DNA of 7,167 bases from Saprospiraceae bacterium UBA7328 (lineage in GTDB: Bacteria; Bacteroidota; Bacteroidia; Chitinophagales; Saprospiraceae): assembly GCA_002471345.1 (NCBI GenBank), contig DKPS01000048.1:1-7167 (forward strand). Direction: 5' to 3'. Shown here in pieces: positions 7,003 to 7,167 of the stretch. The notes beneath the pieces were generated by a model that saw only the letters and a program-made list of their open reading frames with translations, did not search any database and was not told the origin of the DNA. Each line of letters begins with the position of its first letter. The stretch's first letter is position 1. The translations under genes were made by a program, and so were the position numbers.

Positions 7003-7167
7003 ATGAGAAATGCTTTCATTTTTTTTCTTTTAGCCATAGTGTCTTGTAACTCTACTGAATCTGATCAAGTCATCAATAATCAGGGCGTTTTTGAATTTCC
7101 TGAAATTATGAGAATTTCGGGTGCCCCAGAAATTCCTGAATTCCTTGATCCAGAAAAAATCTTGTGT
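7003..7167 (+). CDS. Small lipoprotein of unknown function, 3' partial
   Basis: An open frame from ATG 7003 to the window end, 55 codons so far with no stop. The N-terminus is a clear lipoprotein signal: MRN, a hydrophobic core (AFIFFLLAIV), then a lipobox IVSC with Cys15 as the lipidation site, followed by a polar Ser/Thr/Asn/Asp/Gln stretch (NSTESDQVINN). The mature part seen so far is Glu/Pro/Ile/Phe-rich (EFPEIMRISGAPEIPEF); I recognise no family. It starts 12 bp after the exonuclease stop on the same strand, with base composition like the neighbours, so it is probably the next gene of the same operon. The rest of the protein lies beyond the window. Confidence 0.75.
   Translation, partial: MRNAFIFFLLAIVSCNSTESDQVINNQGVFEFPEIMRISGAPEIPEFLDPEKILC

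Noticed and set aside
1..7167. A novel defence, mobile or biosynthetic system
   Set aside because: No integrase, transposase, repeat array, toxin-antitoxin pair or change in base composition is visible; most genes belong to common housekeeping families.

Overview
The window looks like chromosomal DNA from a member of the Bacteroidota, possibly Saprospiria- or Cytophagia-like; I cannot go below phylum with confidence. Reasons: low GC, all genes on the + strand, no Shine-Dalgarno-like sequence before any start, one good Bacteroidota-type -7 promoter box (TAnnTTTG), lipoprotein signals with loose lipoboxes, and protein family variants that I associate with this phylum (the MetK form, and an ATP-grasp protein with EING and SEPLHIYEP motifs).

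Layout. Bases 1-525 hold the 3' part of a fumarylacetoacetate-hydrolase-family gene whose first codons lie before the window. metK (S-adenosylmethionine synthetase) follows 17 bp later. After a 90-bp gap come an ATP-grasp enzyme of unknown substrate and, 5 bp on, coaX (type III pantothenate kinase). A 75-bp gap holds the promoter box at 3720-3727. It opens a tightly packed second group: an unrecognised 180-residue protein, a TerC-family membrane protein (3 bp gap), an ApbE-type FAD:protein FMN transferase lipoprotein (8 bp overlap), a DEDDh exonuclease with an ExoX-like C-terminal domain (about 38 bp overlap), and the first 55 codons of a small lipoprotein cut by the window end.

Function. The first half is mainly cofactor and small-molecule metabolism (SAM, coenzyme A, an ATP-dependent ligase, a small hydrolase). 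The second half mixes envelope functions (a TerC-type transporter, a periplasmic flavin transferase, a lipoprotein) with a DNA repair or processing nuclease. The spacing and overlaps imply co-transcription, but no single pathway joins all genes. I see no RNA gene, mobile element, CRISPR array, large repeat or strong intrinsic terminator.

This is mostly an ordinary housekeeping region. The points most worth a second look are the non-ATG or frameshifted start of the ATP-grasp gene, a Gly-to-Arg change in a conserved ApbE motif, the TerC-ApbE translational coupling, and the unassigned 180-residue protein that leads the second operon.
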